Shown: positions 25,801 to 34,594, numbered from the stretch's first letter. The stretch: DNA of 64,000 bases from Comamonas koreensis (GCF_014076495.1 NZ_CP043575.1:62001-126000), one strand, 5' to 3'. Program-made: numbers and translations. The notes: a model not told the origin generated them from the letters alone.

Positions 25801-25976
25801 CTGTAACCATCGTAGCCCCTTGGCCTTGCAAAATATTACATGGGCGGCTGAAATTAGATTTGTTGACATGTCTTATACACAGAGCAGCATGTCCGCATGC
25901 CTTTTTTCCTGCCGCCATCGCTGTGGTTGGTGATGCCCAGTGCCAACAACCGCCTCATTCGGAGGGCGTGGAGGGC

Positions 25977-26276
25977 TTAGCGCTTACCGCTGCCTTGCGG
26001 CGCCCCATGGCGCCTGGCCACCTTGGCAATGTACATCGCCCCCAGAACGCACAGGCTCAGCGCCGGCCAGCCCACCAGGTACAGGCCCCACAGACCTTCC
26101 ACAAAGAACAGCACGCAAATGCCTATCTGTATCGCGCCCCACCGGCGGCGCACGGGGGCCGCCGCCACGCCGGGAGCAGGCCTTGCCGCGGTGGTGCCGG
26201 TCTGTATCGCACCGTCGCTGCCTGCCCTCCCATCGGCGGCTGGGCTATGTCGCTTCTGCGGCCGGACCTGCTGCAT
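25977..26276 (-). CDS. Small two-helix membrane protein, hypothetical
   Basis: 99 residues. The first 45 are polar and basic. Then IGICVLFFVEGLWGLYLV and GWPALSLCVLGAMYIAKVA form two closely spaced hydrophobic helices (about 50-85), ending with a basic tail RRHGAPQGSGKR. It resembles no family I can name. The hydrophobic pattern on this strand supports it over the plus-strand frames covering the same DNA. The start is uncertain. Confidence 0.45.
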   Translation of the reverse strand: MQQVRPQKRHSPAADGRAGSDGAIQTGTTAARPAPGVAAAPVRRRWGAIQIGICVLFFVEGLWGLYLVGWPALSLCVLGAMYIAKVARRHGAPQGSGKR

Positions 26277-26463
26277 GGCGCTGACTTCCTTTCATTGGGT
26301 GGTGTGAATGCTCGGATGCCATGGATCCGGGTCTGCATCGCCGCATGGCAGCGCCCGGCGGCCGCACCATATATAGCGAAATTACATTGGATTCCACATA
26401 TTGCATTCTGGCCCATTCCACACCGGCACACAACCATAACTGTTGGATTTGAACTAGACAGAT

Positions 26464-26823
26464 ATGATCAATAAGAAGCTTGCCGAGAAGCCCCTGGCCC
26501 AACTGCTGGGCCAGCGCATTGCCCAGCTGCGCAAGTCGCGCCAATGGACGCAGGCGCAACTGGCAGAGCGCCTGCAGGTGGAGCCCGAGACCATCAGCCG
26601 CTTTGAACGCGGAGCCTCCGTGCCCTCACTGCATACGCTCGAAAGCCTTGCCTCGGTACTGCGCGTGGGCATCGCCGATCTGCTCGCCCACAGCTCCACC
26701 GCCCCCGATGACCAGGCCATGCGGATCAGCGCCTGGCTCTCCGAGCTGGAACCGGCCGACCGCGCCTTTGTGACCGGTATCGTGCAGCAGCTTTGTGAGC
26801 GGCTGCGTTCACACAGTGCTTGA
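26464..26823 (+). CDS. XRE-family helix-turn-helix regulator
   Basis: 119 residues from ATG 26464. The Cro/CI-type HTH covers residues about 15-70: LGQRIAQLRKSRQWTQAQLAERLQVEPETISRFERGASVPSLHTLESLASVLRVGIADLL. The C-terminal 45 residues are helical (LSELEPADRAFVTGIVQQLCERLR) and probably mediate dimerisation. A DNA-binding repressor or activator is the likely role; targets are unknown. About 190 bp downstream a second, unrelated XRE regulator begins. Confidence 0.88.
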   Translation: MINKKLAEKPLAQLLGQRIAQLRKSRQWTQAQLAERLQVEPETISRFERGASVPSLHTLESLASVLRVGIADLLAHSSTAPDDQAMRISAWLSELEPADRAFVTGIVQQLCERLRSHSA

Positions 26824-26962
26824 TCTAGGCGTCTTGTCGACCGCAGGACTGCAGCGTGCTGCCCACGCCCCCGGTTCAACGCAAGGCCGCACTCGTTTGC
26901 CATAGATCCATCGCTCACCTTTTGAGCGCCTTTCCCAAGCCATATCCTCCCCACCTCTCCAT

Positions 26963-27012
26963 GTCACGTTTTTCGTGACGACAGCTTACCACAAAGTCAC
27001 GAGACTCGTGAC
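26963..27012. promoter_or_regulatory. Two perfect operator palindromes abutting an XRE regulator start codon
   Basis: GTCACG-TTTTT-CGTGAC (26963-26979) and GTCACG-AGACT-CGTGAC (26996-27012) have identical 6-bp arms and 5-bp spacers. Their centres are 33 bp apart, about three helical turns, so two dimers could bind on one DNA face. The second palindrome ends exactly one base before the ATG at 27013. This implies autoregulation and a very short or absent leader. The regulator bound is inferred from position. Confidence 0.8.
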
Positions 27013-27339
27013 ATGCCTTCCTTACTTACGCCTACCTCGACCGTTCTAGGCCGCCGCATGCGAGCCCGACGCGAAGACTTGGGTTGGTCGCAAGAAAAAG
27101 TGGGCGTGTTGATTGGCATCGATGAATCCGCAAGCCGTGCGCGCATCAGCCGCTATGAGCTGGGCACGCATGAGCCCCCCATCAAAACGGCACGTCTGAT
27201 CGCCGATGCGCTGCAAGTGCCGCTGGCCTATCTGTACTGCGAGGATGATGACTCCGCTCAGCTGCTACTGGCCCTGGGAGCCATGAGCAAAACAAAGCGG
27301 GGCAAAGCGCTGGCACATTGGCTGAGTGAGATCGCCTGA
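27013..27339 (+). CDS. XRE-family transcriptional regulator, probably autoregulated
   Basis: 108 residues from ATG 27013. HTH at residues about 12-72: LGRRMRARREDLGWSQEKVGVLIGIDESASRARISRYELGTHEPPIKTARLIADALQVPLAYLYCEDDD. The variant with an insertion (IDESASRARISRYE) is typical of small Cro-like regulators. The C-terminal 30 residues are helical. No ribosome site precedes the ATG, because the operator ends there; translation may be leaderless. Two perfect GTCACG/CGTGAC palindromes upstream are the probable binding sites. Confidence 0.88.
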   Translation: MPSLLTPTSTVLGRRMRARREDLGWSQEKVGVLIGIDESASRARISRYELGTHEPPIKTARLIADALQVPLAYLYCEDDDSAQLLLALGAMSKTKRGKALAHWLSEIA

Positions 27340-27426
27340 ATCCTTGAAGCCGAGATGGATAGATGAAGCGAATACCCCGCTTCAGCGTCCACACCTGCAC
27401 GCCCTAGCCTTTAGCAAGAAACAAGC

Positions 27427-27912
27427 ATGTCTGTCACCCCATGGCGACCACCCCAGCACATCAAAGTCAAAGCCCTTGGCCTGCACTGGCGCAATGGCCA
27501 ATTGCTGGCGACCGAGGTCATGGATGATGCGGGCCGCCTGACAGGGGTGCGCCCCCTTGGCGGCGGCGTGGAGTTTGGCGAGCGCTGGCAGGCAGCGCTG
27601 CAACGCGAGTTCCTGGAAGAGCTGGGCGTGGAAGCGCAAGTCCAGGGACCACCCATCGTGATGGAGAACCTCTACACGCACCACGGGGCGGTAGGCCACG
27701 AGGTGCTGTTTATCGCCAATGTCGTGTTTGATGCAGCGCCCTTTGCGCACCTGGACCACATCTGCTTTCACGAAGACAGCGGCACCCTGTGCACAGCGCG
27801 CTGGTTTGACCTGGCGGCGCTCGATGCCCCGGGCGGCCCGGCGCTCTACCCGGCAGGGCTCAAGCAAGTGCTGCTTGACCGAGCTGCCGGCACGGCGCCG
27901 CCCAGCCGCTGA
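27427..27912 (+). CDS. Nudix hydrolase
   Basis: 161 residues from ATG 27427. The Nudix box fits GX5EX7REUXEEXGU: GGGVEFGERWQAALQREFLEELGV (residues about 44-67), with all the metal-binding acidic residues. The sequence PLGGGVEFGE, then YTHHGAVGHEVLFIANVVFD, resembles NUDIX proteins acting on nucleotide or coenzyme diphosphates; the substrate is unknown. It is the last gene before the tRNA-Phe integration site. Confidence 0.92.
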   Translation: MSVTPWRPPQHIKVKALGLHWRNGQLLATEVMDDAGRLTGVRPLGGGVEFGERWQAALQREFLEELGVEAQVQGPPIVMENLYTHHGAVGHEVLFIANVVFDAAPFAHLDHICFHEDSGTLCTARWFDLAALDAPGGPALYPAGLKQVLLDRAAGTAPPSR

Positions 27913-27931
27913 GCCCGCACCAGACGCAAAA

Positions 27932-27956
27932 AAGCCCATCACAGAGGATGGGCTTG
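27932..27956 (-). terminator. Terminator of the original tRNA-Phe, now beside the left attachment site
   Basis: AAGCCCATC (27932-27940) and GATGGGCTT (27948-27956) form a perfect 9-bp stem, followed on the minus strand by TTTTTTGCG. A near-identical stem lies downstream of tRNA-Phe at 41029-41104. It would have ended the tRNA-Phe transcript before integration separated the gene from it. Confidence 0.8.
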
Positions 27957-27964
27957 GGAATGCG

Positions 27965-28014
27965 TTTGGTGGCCTGGCGCGGAATCGAACCACGGACACG
28001 CGGATTTTCAATCC
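27965..28014 (-). repeat. Left attachment site: 50-bp copy of the tRNA-Phe 3' half
   Basis: These 50 bp are identical to 41201-41250, which cover the 3' half of the intact tRNA-Phe up to the anticodon loop (TTTTCAATCC) plus 3 bp past CCA. To the right, the sequence switches at 28015 to an AT-rich stretch (AAAAAAAATCGATG) with no tRNA resemblance. This is the expected displaced 3' end left when a tyrosine integrase inserts an element into a tRNA gene. Confidence 0.88.
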
Positions 28015-28289
28015 AAAAAAAATCGATGAATTAAAGAACAAAAGCCAAAGATTTTTAAGAATTTTCTTCGCTTTATTTACCGGCAGTCCGAACTTGCTAA
28101 CGAACCATTCAAAAATCGCGAGCTACCGATCTCATTTTCATCATGTATATCAACCAACTGGGGAGAGGTGCAGCCGATTTTAACCGAACTCCGCCAGCTT
28201 CAATCTTCTACGCTTCCGAAATTTTCGCTAGCGGCTGGAATGATAAGCTTAGCCACGATATCTCACAAAAATTCTTGAATATATGCAGG

Positions 28290-29795
28290 TCACATCCAAA
28301 TAGCCTGAGACACAACTTCACGAATAGCTTGAATTTTTACCTCCCCAATATAGTCAATATCGTCAAGTTCTTTATCCGTAGCATTAGCAAGCTTCCCTAC
28401 AGTTGTCATTCCTGCAGCTAGTAGCCGTTGAATGATAGGCTCGGTTAGTCCATAAGGATAAGCGGAAGACCTTCCAAGAACCTGAATATCTTTATCCAGT
28501 ATTGCCAACCCAGTCTCAACCGGCAGTTCGGGCAACTTTATCGCACTAAATGAAGCTCCAGAAATATGCAATTCCGCAGGATCGGAGGAGGCTTGGAGCC
28601 ACTCATCAATCATGTCAGATGTTAGACGTCGCGTTGGAGTTTCCTCAAGCAGACTGCATAAGTTGATCGCAAAGATAGGCCCTCTACCTCCGGATTTTAG
28701 CGCTCTAGATGCCTCACGTCTTGCGACGAAGCCAAGGTACTCCAAAATTTCAAATATTTTTAGATACGGGCTAACCATCTGCCTATGAATCAGAATACGG
28801 TCCTGCGCAATAGCTCGGGTGCTACTTTTAACTGTTTTTGTCGCATGGTCTACAATAACCTCAAAAACTTCTCTAGCAGGATCAATCAACGCCTCATAGA
28901 TTCCTAACTTCGGCGCCACTTCATCCATCAACGGCCAAAAATAATCGGATGCCATTTCAAGCATACACTCGGTAACCTCGGGAATTCCTATTTTCTCCTT
29001 AGAATCAAATCGATTGCACGCCAATATAAATCCACGCAAATTTCCAACTACCGCACGCCCAATAATATTAGCAAATTGTGAAGGTGCTAATCGATCGGAA
29101 AAGGTTGTGCGCTCAGACAGTCGCGGATACCTAGCCTTAACTACATCGGGGAAAAATTCAGGTACAGACGCCGTATCGGATCGACCAATATCAATTACAG
29201 TAGAATCATTGAAGACATCAAATCGAACGCCAAATTTCGTGACACCGGGATATATTGAAGCCTTGCAAGATGTAAGATTACTCGACAAAGTTCGGTATAA
29301 ATCAAAAAACACTTCAAGTGGCTTTTCGCGTCCAATGTGCGCTGCATCATCAAACAACAAAACAATTCTCATATTCAATGCTTGCGCAAGAGCTGTCAAG
29401 CTAAACTGAAGAGAAACTTGATCAGTTGCATCTGTAAAGTGATACTCCAGCTTCCGTTCGCGAAGCTCTTGCTGGATTGCCTGAGAAAGAAGAACACAAA
29501 AATGACCTATGTATTCGCTACCATCAGACTGAAGTAAAGGAAGGTAACGCAAACTTACATAAACTGGAAAAACATTCTCGGAGGCTCGCATCCGTCTAGA
29601 CGCCTCAATCAATAAAGCACTCTTTCCGCTACCTCGTCCGCCTCTAACCAAAACTGGGCCGTGGGCGCTCAACTTGCGAATGATTACTTCGTCATGCGAA
29701 GAAAATTTATGATACTTTTCAAACTGACTTGATGGACATTCTTCAGCTGCGAGGATAAGCCCAGAGTCAAGGTTTATATTTTTATCTGCAATCAA
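28290..29795 (-). CDS. P-loop ATPase with wHTH and C-terminal HhH-like domain; candidate defence ATPase
   Basis: 501 residues, AT-rich coding. Walker A is GGRGSGKSA (52-60) and Walker B is RIVLLFDDAAH (143-153), with DD in place of DE. The layout recalls ORC1/Cdc6 and STAND-type AAA ATPases. A helical lid region follows (about 215-320) and a winged-helix-like segment (about 340-410, IHRQMVSPYLKIFEILEYLGFVARRE). The last 60 residues (LTEPIIQRLLAAGMTTVGKLANATDKELDDIDYIGEVKIQAIREVV) have the helix-hairpin-helix pattern also seen in RpoA-CTD. The start overlaps the stop of the upstream gene (ATGA, 29795-29792), so the two proteins are made together. The operon sits between attL and the integrase, a usual cargo position for anti-phage systems. 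The function is inferred. Confidence 0.75.
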   Translation of the reverse strand: MIADKNINLDSGLILAAEECPSSQFEKYHKFSSHDEVIIRKLSAHGPVLVRGGRGSGKSALLIEASRRMRASENVFPVYVSLRYLPLLQSDGSEYIGHFCVLLSQAIQQELRERKLEYHFTDATDQVSLQFSLTALAQALNMRIVLLFDDAAHIGREKPLEVFFDLYRTLSSNLTSCKASIYPGVTKFGVRFDVFNDSTVIDIGRSDTASVPEFFPDVVKARYPRLSERTTFSDRLAPSQFANIIGRAVVGNLRGFILACNRFDSKEKIGIPEVTECMLEMASDYFWPLMDEVAPKLGIYEALIDPAREVFEVIVDHATKTVKSSTRAIAQDRILIHRQMVSPYLKIFEILEYLGFVARREASRALKSGGRGPIFAINLCSLLEETPTRRLTSDMIDEWLQASSDPAELHISGASFSAIKLPELPVETGLAILDKDIQVLGRSSAYPYGLTEPIIQRLLAAGMTTVGKLANATDKELDDIDYIGEVKIQAIREVVSQAIWM

Positions 29796-30538
29796 GATAG
29801 GCTCCCTTTAATAGACTTATAGCAGTTGACCGCTTGATCAGGGGTGAGTGAGGCGTACGCAGTATGGACAAAATGGGAGACAAGGCCCAAATTCGCTGTA
29901 AGCAAAAATGTCTCTCTAATTGAGCTTTTAACAGTTGCCTCATCAAATACTAGGGCGGTTGTAAAGAACTCCCAATGTACACCTTTGGAAAGAGTTGAAT
30001 ACAGCTGAGCACTTTTACCCTTGGTTTCATCGATGAAACGATCTGGGTCTATATTGAGTAGATCAGATAGTAGAGGGTCGTGACCCAAACCAGAAATGTG
30101 ATCAAGCATTTTGTTTAATGCAGGCTTCCAAAATATATGCTCAAAGTGTTTAGAAAAAAGTGCACGACTTATTTTAGGAAGTTCATGATCAATACTCCAT
30201 AAAATTTGGGCACCTTTCTCATCAGGCATCACGTCACCTGACCAAGCAAATGCGGACTTCGCACGCTTACCCACCTCATACTGTGGCTGTGCTTGGAACT
30301 CGCTTAGATAGAGCATGCGGAATGAGTCGAGTCGTCCCACTAAAGCGGCACAGCCGTTCTCAAGGAGAACACGTGAGCAAAAAGGTCCAAAGCTTAAGGC
30401 TTCATCTGTGATTTCTTCATTCAGGAAGTGCGAGGCTTTTACGGAGAATTTTCGAAGCGAACTCGCTAGCTGATCAAGCGCAATTTTCCCAGTCCCTTCA
30501 GATTTGTCACCACAAAGGAGAAGTGCAATTTCATTCAT
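29792..30538 (-). CDS. Helical protein with HEPN-reminiscent LSKGVH motif, partner of the ATPase
   Basis: 248 residues, all-alpha in appearance, with no signal peptide or membrane helix. Near residue 180 it reads LYSTLSKGVHWEFF. The 'Y..LS..vH' pattern is frequent in HEPN-like domains of abortive-infection and toxin proteins, where the His may be catalytic. The canonical R-x4-6-H is not present in perfect form, so the assignment is weak. It is the first gene of a two-gene operon; the ATPase ATG overlaps its stop. Codon use is AT-rich like its partner, unlike the host. I do not recognise a named family. An effector role controlled by the ATPase is a working guess. Confidence 0.6.
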   Translation of the reverse strand: MNEIALLLCGDKSEGTGKIALDQLASSLRKFSVKASHFLNEEITDEALSFGPFCSRVLLENGCAALVGRLDSFRMLYLSEFQAQPQYEVGKRAKSAFAWSGDVMPDEKGAQILWSIDHELPKISRALFSKHFEHIFWKPALNKMLDHISGLGHDPLLSDLLNIDPDRFIDETKGKSAQLYSTLSKGVHWEFFTTALVFDEATVKSSIRETFLLTANLGLVSHFVHTAYASLTPDQAVNCYKSIKGSLS

Positions 30539-30812
30539 TTTCTGTTGCTTTGCAAAACAAACCTAGCGAAGTTGGCAGTACTGGAAGTCGCGGAGCTTGT
30601 ACACAATAAAATTCTGGTGAGATGGCAAATATCCAGTTTAGCAGCCCCGCCGATAGATCAACGAACATTTCTCACAATACTCTCCTCGCTTTATAGTTTA
30701 AAACTATCATTTAGGGTCTCTGCTTAGGCAGCTGACAACCCCGCTAAGACAGATTTCTGCACCGAACCTTTTAGAGTTCCCCTGACCGTCCACAGGAGGT
30801 CAGGGAGGATTG

Positions 30813-31979
30813 TTACCCTGAACAAGGGATGATCATCGAGCCCGCGTTCGATGCATCCTGCAATGTCTTAGCTGATAGATGTGCGTACCGCATTGTCACT
30901 TTGGGATCACTGTGCCCAAGGATCTGCTGCACTTCGAACAAGCTGCGTCCATTGGATACCAAAAATGAGGCAAATGAGTGGCGAAGATCATGAATGCGCA
31001 GATTCAGTCCGGCTAGCTTTCTAATTCGGTACCATTGATAAGTGAAAGCTGTGTACGGCTTGGCAGTGACTGGAGAGGGAAACAAATAGTCTGATTTTTC
31101 TTTACTATCCAGCTGGGCCAAGACCCACAAAGCAGAGTCGTTCAGGGGGATCGAACGGGACTTCTTGGACTTCGATCTTTTTGCTTCGACCTTCCATACT
31201 CGACCTTCCTCGCTGACATTTTTCCAGGTGGCCGTTAGTGCTTCATTCAAGCGGGCACCTGTGCTAAGCAGGAACATCAAAATGTGGCAGATCGGTCGGT
31301 TGTAGTCTGTTTTCAGGACATGCAGCAGACGCGCAAGCTGCTCGTCATCAAGATAGTTCTCGACTTGGTTATCAACGTTAAACAGCTTGATGCCCTTGAG
31401 CGCATTTTTCTCAATGAAGTCCCATTGCAAGGCTAAATTGAGAAACCGGCGCATTAGCTTGATCCCATGGTCCGCAGAAGCTGGGCTGAGCCCTTGAGAG
31501 CGCAGGTCAGTGTGGAACTTCTGCACCTCCAGCCGGGAAATGGACTGCAATGGCACATCCTTGAACCTGGGCGCGATGTGAACTCGGTACAGTGACTCAT
31601 CTCGATTGATAGATCGCTTGTGCTGGGATGCATACGGCAGGTAGTAGTCATGAAAGAACTTGTCCAAGGTCATCAAGCCTGGGGTCTGCTTGATAGCCTC
31701 TTCCTCATTCTTCTCTATCTGATGCTCGCTTCGCACCTGAGCTGCCTTTTTCTTGGCCTGCGACAGGGTCAGGTCTTCGATCGTGCCCAGCTTCTTGTAG
31801 CAGTTGGTACCCTTTGGATTTTTCAGGCGCAAATACCAAGTTGGAATAGCAGTTTTAGATGTGCGGCACTCAACAAATAGGCCGGGTTCATCGGCCACGC
31901 TGTACTCGATCTTCTTCTTGTCTGAGGGGCATATCAGACCAGTAGCCATGAAGGCAGGGGTAAAACTAACGACAGGCAT
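30813..31979 (-). CDS. Tyrosine recombinase / integrase of the island
   Basis: 388 residues from ATG 31979, preceded by AAGGAGATCC. An N-terminal DUF4102-like arm domain (about 1-90) precedes a SAM-like core-binding domain (about 100-195) and the catalytic domain. The active site is complete: R243 (STGARLNEA), H330 and R333 (HDLRHSFAS), H356 (LGHSD) and Y365 (MRYAHLS). It would catalyse recombination between the attachment site and the tRNA-Phe 3' half. It lies about 2.8 kb inside the left end rather than at the very boundary. It is the only recombinase in the island. Confidence 0.95.
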   Translation of the reverse strand: MPVVSFTPAFMATGLICPSDKKKIEYSVADEPGLFVECRTSKTAIPTWYLRLKNPKGTNCYKKLGTIEDLTLSQAKKKAAQVRSEHQIEKNEEEAIKQTPGLMTLDKFFHDYYLPYASQHKRSINRDESLYRVHIAPRFKDVPLQSISRLEVQKFHTDLRSQGLSPASADHGIKLMRRFLNLALQWDFIEKNALKGIKLFNVDNQVENYLDDEQLARLLHVLKTDYNRPICHILMFLLSTGARLNEALTATWKNVSEEGRVWKVEAKRSKSKKSRSIPLNDSALWVLAQLDSKEKSDYLFPSPVTAKPYTAFTYQWYRIRKLAGLNLRIHDLRHSFASFLVSNGRSLFEVQQILGHSDPKVTMRYAHLSAKTLQDASNAGSMIIPCSG

Positions 31980-32256
31980 AAGGATCTCCTTTCGAAAATG
32001 GACATACATGCGGACACTGAGCCCGCAGTAAGGCGCAGCCATACCTCACCCCTGACAAAGGGGGCTTAATACGACTAGTGCGCCGTAAGGTATAGGGTTT
32101 AAAAAGTAGGGGCTTGGAGCAACGCTGCGTGATCCGATGCGAACCCCCACCAATGGCATTCACTGCCATCAAAAACATCAACTTAGTTAAAAAGCGGCGC
32201 TTCAGCGCACCGAAGAGGCGACGATAGACTTCTGCCTTTGCCAATGGACTAGATGT

Positions 32257-33618
32257 TTAAAAGTTTGGGATTGGCGGTTTACCCGTTTGCGGGGTGTTCT
32301 GTTTTGTCATCAACTTAGGAATTGCGAAGGGATCTTCGCTCGCAACAATTGAAGGTTTCAATCGCTCGTTGCTTTCGTCGCCGTCTGCAGAAAAGATTTG
32401 TTGGTATTCGTTTTCCGGCCGTGCTGGCGGAAACGACGAGGCGATTGGAGTTTCTTCCATCTCGTCTTGAGTGAGTAACACTGGCAGGTAACGCTCGAAT
32501 GCCTGGAAAAAATGACGCATTTCGTATCCCTTTGGCGTATTGGATGGCCCGACACGTACAGTCTTTGGCTTAATTTCATAAGGTGCAAGGAACTTGGCTA
32601 ACTGGCGGGCACTCAGTGGCTGTCCGTGGTTGTATCGGCACCAATCCATATCGAGATGATTGTGAAGTAATTCCAGCAGTTGCGCTGAGGCAATATACAT
32701 TCCTTGATAATCTTGCAGTACTTCGCGTATATCCTCCAAGAGCTGATTAGAAGAGGATTTAGGCGGTTCAGTTTCAGCGGAAATTAACAATGCCGCTGCA
32801 GTTGCTTTTTCGCCCCATTCATGCCCCAATAGGTGAGCAATAGTCAATAGAGGCTCCCAGCAGTCTTGCTCTCGATCTCCAAGCTGTTCAGGTAACATAA
32901 TAGTTGTACTTTCGAACTTCAGTGCGTTATCACGGATAAAGCGCAAGATACCTGATCGCAGATAAGCAACTTCTTCTTTATCCATACTGCGCAATCTTTG
33001 TACGGTGTCATCCTTGGTCTTGCGCTTCATTGGCACCTGAATTCCACGGCTCATCGTGGCTGATGGCAAATGCCGTTCCAAAGCTATACCCGCTAGTGCC
33101 TTAGGCCCAAAAACTTGGAACGCACAGCATATCTGCTCTCCACTTTTCGCATCAGACTCCATTCTCAAGACATAGCCTCCCTTTTCATATCCATTGTTTA
33201 TAATCCCTGCCATTTCATCCTTACCTTTCATGAAGGTATCGGCCTCATCGATTAAAAGTGTTGGACGATGCTCATTGATTATCCTAAATAGCGATGCCGT
33301 ACTAATATTCGCGGTTTCTAGCGGCGCAAAAGCCAATAACTTTATTAGTTTCAACAATTGCGTTTTTCCACACGCTCTTTCTGGAGCATTTATTAGCAGC
33401 AACGGAGATCTTTCAAAATACTCGTAACACCACGTATGAAAGATCCACAGTGCCGTGGCGAGAGCTGAGCTATCAGAAAGAAAAGCATATCTTTTTATGA
33501 AAGCAATCACTTCAGCTATAAGTTCTCGCGCTTGAAATTCGCCTTCCCGTGGTGCATCAATACCTTTAAATAAAAGATTGACAGTATTTGACTTGTGCTG
33601 AAGAATTTTTTTAGACAT
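32257..33618 (-). CDS. DUF3631 domain ATPase (phage/plasmid primase-associated type)
   Basis: About 453 residues from ATG 33618 (MSKKILQHKSN), preceded by GGAAT; an upstream ATG at 33648 has no ribosome site. A P-loop-like segment LLINAPERACGKTQLL (about 75-89) and a Walker B PTLLIDEADTF (119-129) are followed by DUF3631 signatures (RVFGPKALAGIALERHLPSATMSRGIQVPMKRK). DUF3631 proteins accompany replication modules of mobile elements, sometimes as the C-terminal part of primase-helicases; no primase domain is visible here. The iteron-like and AT-rich repeats just upstream could be the origin it acts on. AT-rich coding. Confidence 0.82.
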   Translation of the reverse strand: MSKKILQHKSNTVNLLFKGIDAPREGEFQARELIAEVIAFIKRYAFLSDSSALATALWIFHTWCYEYFERSPLLLINAPERACGKTQLLKLIKLLAFAPLETANISTASLFRIINEHRPTLLIDEADTFMKGKDEMAGIINNGYEKGGYVLRMESDAKSGEQICCAFQVFGPKALAGIALERHLPSATMSRGIQVPMKRKTKDDTVQRLRSMDKEEVAYLRSGILRFIRDNALKFESTTIMLPEQLGDREQDCWEPLLTIAHLLGHEWGEKATAAALLISAETEPPKSSSNQLLEDIREVLQDYQGMYIASAQLLELLHNHLDMDWCRYNHGQPLSARQLAKFLAPYEIKPKTVRVGPSNTPKGYEMRHFFQAFERYLPVLLTQDEMEETPIASSFPPARPENEYQQIFSADGDESNERLKPSIVASEDPFAIPKLMTKQNTPQTGKPPIPNF

Positions 33619-33830
33619 TGAAATTCCGAATGTTGAATGGTTAAACATGCCGCTTGCGAAAGACGGTTTGCACCTTACACACGGTTGGCCAACCTAATTT
33701 GCCTTGTGCAGACAGCAAATCTGAATCAATGATCGCACACATTTTTTTCGACCCGATTTGATGCGAATTCAATATTACTTACAAAATTTAACTCTTCAGA
33801 GATTTTTAAATGCCTAAGCCACTTCCAGAA

Positions 33831-33920
33831 GGAAAAATAAAAAATAAAGCTCATCCCGCTTTCGCTAGTAAAAAATAAAACTTACTAGCTAAAGCGCCTT
33901 CAGCAAGTAAAAAATAAACT
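33831..33920. repeat. AT-rich repeats upstream of the DUF3631 gene
   Basis: AGTAAAAAATAAA occurs at 33867 and 33906, with a related GGAAAAATAAAAAATAAA at 33831. CTAGTAA (33865-33871) is mirrored by TTACTAG (33882-33888), forming a hairpin. The whole stretch 33650-34150 is strikingly AT-rich and has no convincing gene. Such DNA could be an unwinding region of an origin or a promoter area. This is suggestive only. Confidence 0.45.
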
Positions 33921-34223
33921 CTAAGGAAAGAATTTCTTAAGGAAACTACCTATGCATGTTGATATAAAGATCTAAAGACCCCTAAAATACATAGACTTTT
34001 TAATTTGACATTCTTGGAGTTATGTGGTTGAACTTTAAGATTTCAGCCACAAGGTTTGCACCTGCAGCATTGCCTGGATTCGCTGTATGCAGACCGCGAA
34101 TACACGCTCCATTTCTTAAAAAATTAAATATATATAGAGGATGTAAGGTCCAAGTCGCCCCTCATTGGTGAGTTCGCTCACCCGGATCTGCTCGCCACAC
34201 ACAGCCCCCTGTCCTCTTGTTGC

Positions 34224-34295
34224 CGCAACGTCCGCAACGCCGCAACGTTTCATGAAAGACATGGGATAGATCGTGGCGCTGTTGCGAGCGTTGCG
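34224..34295. repeat. CGCAACG iteron-like cluster
   Basis: CGCAACG occurs three times in direct order (34224-34230, 34233-34239, 34241-34247). It is followed after about 35 bp by its complement, GTTGCG at 34281-34286 and CGTTGCG at 34289-34295. The block is GC-rich, next to the AT-rich repeats and the DUF3631 gene. Short direct and inverted repeats of this kind are typical of initiator or partition protein sites. The remaining 34296-34441 shows no gene. Confidence 0.5.
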
Positions 34296-34441
34296 GCACC
34301 CCGGGCGAGCCCCACCTCGCTTCCTGCACCCGGCGGAGGAGAGCGGGGGCGCGGCGCGGGCTCACACACCCGTAGCACCCTCGCGTGGTACCCAGGTTGG
34401 GCGCAGGCGTAGCGCACGTGGCGGGAGGATGGTCCCCCTAC

Positions 34442-34594
34442 TTACCACCAGCCCGCGCCCGCCTGGGGCACACTATCGGAGCCGGCCAGCGCCGCCACCT
34501 CAGACAGGATGACCAGGGGCAGCAAGCGGTCAGGCAGGCCGTCCATATCCAGGGCACGTTGGGCGGCGTCAAAAATGCAGTCTTCGAAGTTCAT
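34442..34594 (-). CDS. 50-residue hypothetical protein
   Basis: From ATG 34594, preceded by AAAGGAAATCTC (a good ribosome site), to TAA at 34444-34442. It is acidic at the start (MNFEDCIFDAAQRALDMDGL) and continues as one amphipathic helix, PDRLLPLVILSEVAALAG, then a short GW-rich tail. It is the last gene of a run of same-strand small genes (35235 to 34442). I recognise no family. Confidence 0.5.
   Translation of the reverse strand: MNFEDCIFDAAQRALDMDGLPDRLLPLVILSEVAALAGSDSVPQAGAGWW

Noticed and set aside
25860..26474. Plus-strand open frame of about 204 codons
   Set aside because: No ribosome site, odd composition, and it overlaps the two-helix membrane protein on the other strand, which has a better hydrophobic pattern.
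28143..28421. Plus-strand frame beside attL
   Set aside because: It overlaps the end of the ATPase gene and consists of AT-rich low-complexity translation.
31966..32244. 92-codon minus-strand frame upstream of the integrase
   Set aside because: It overlaps the integrase start region, shows no family pattern, and the integrase has its own good ribosome site.
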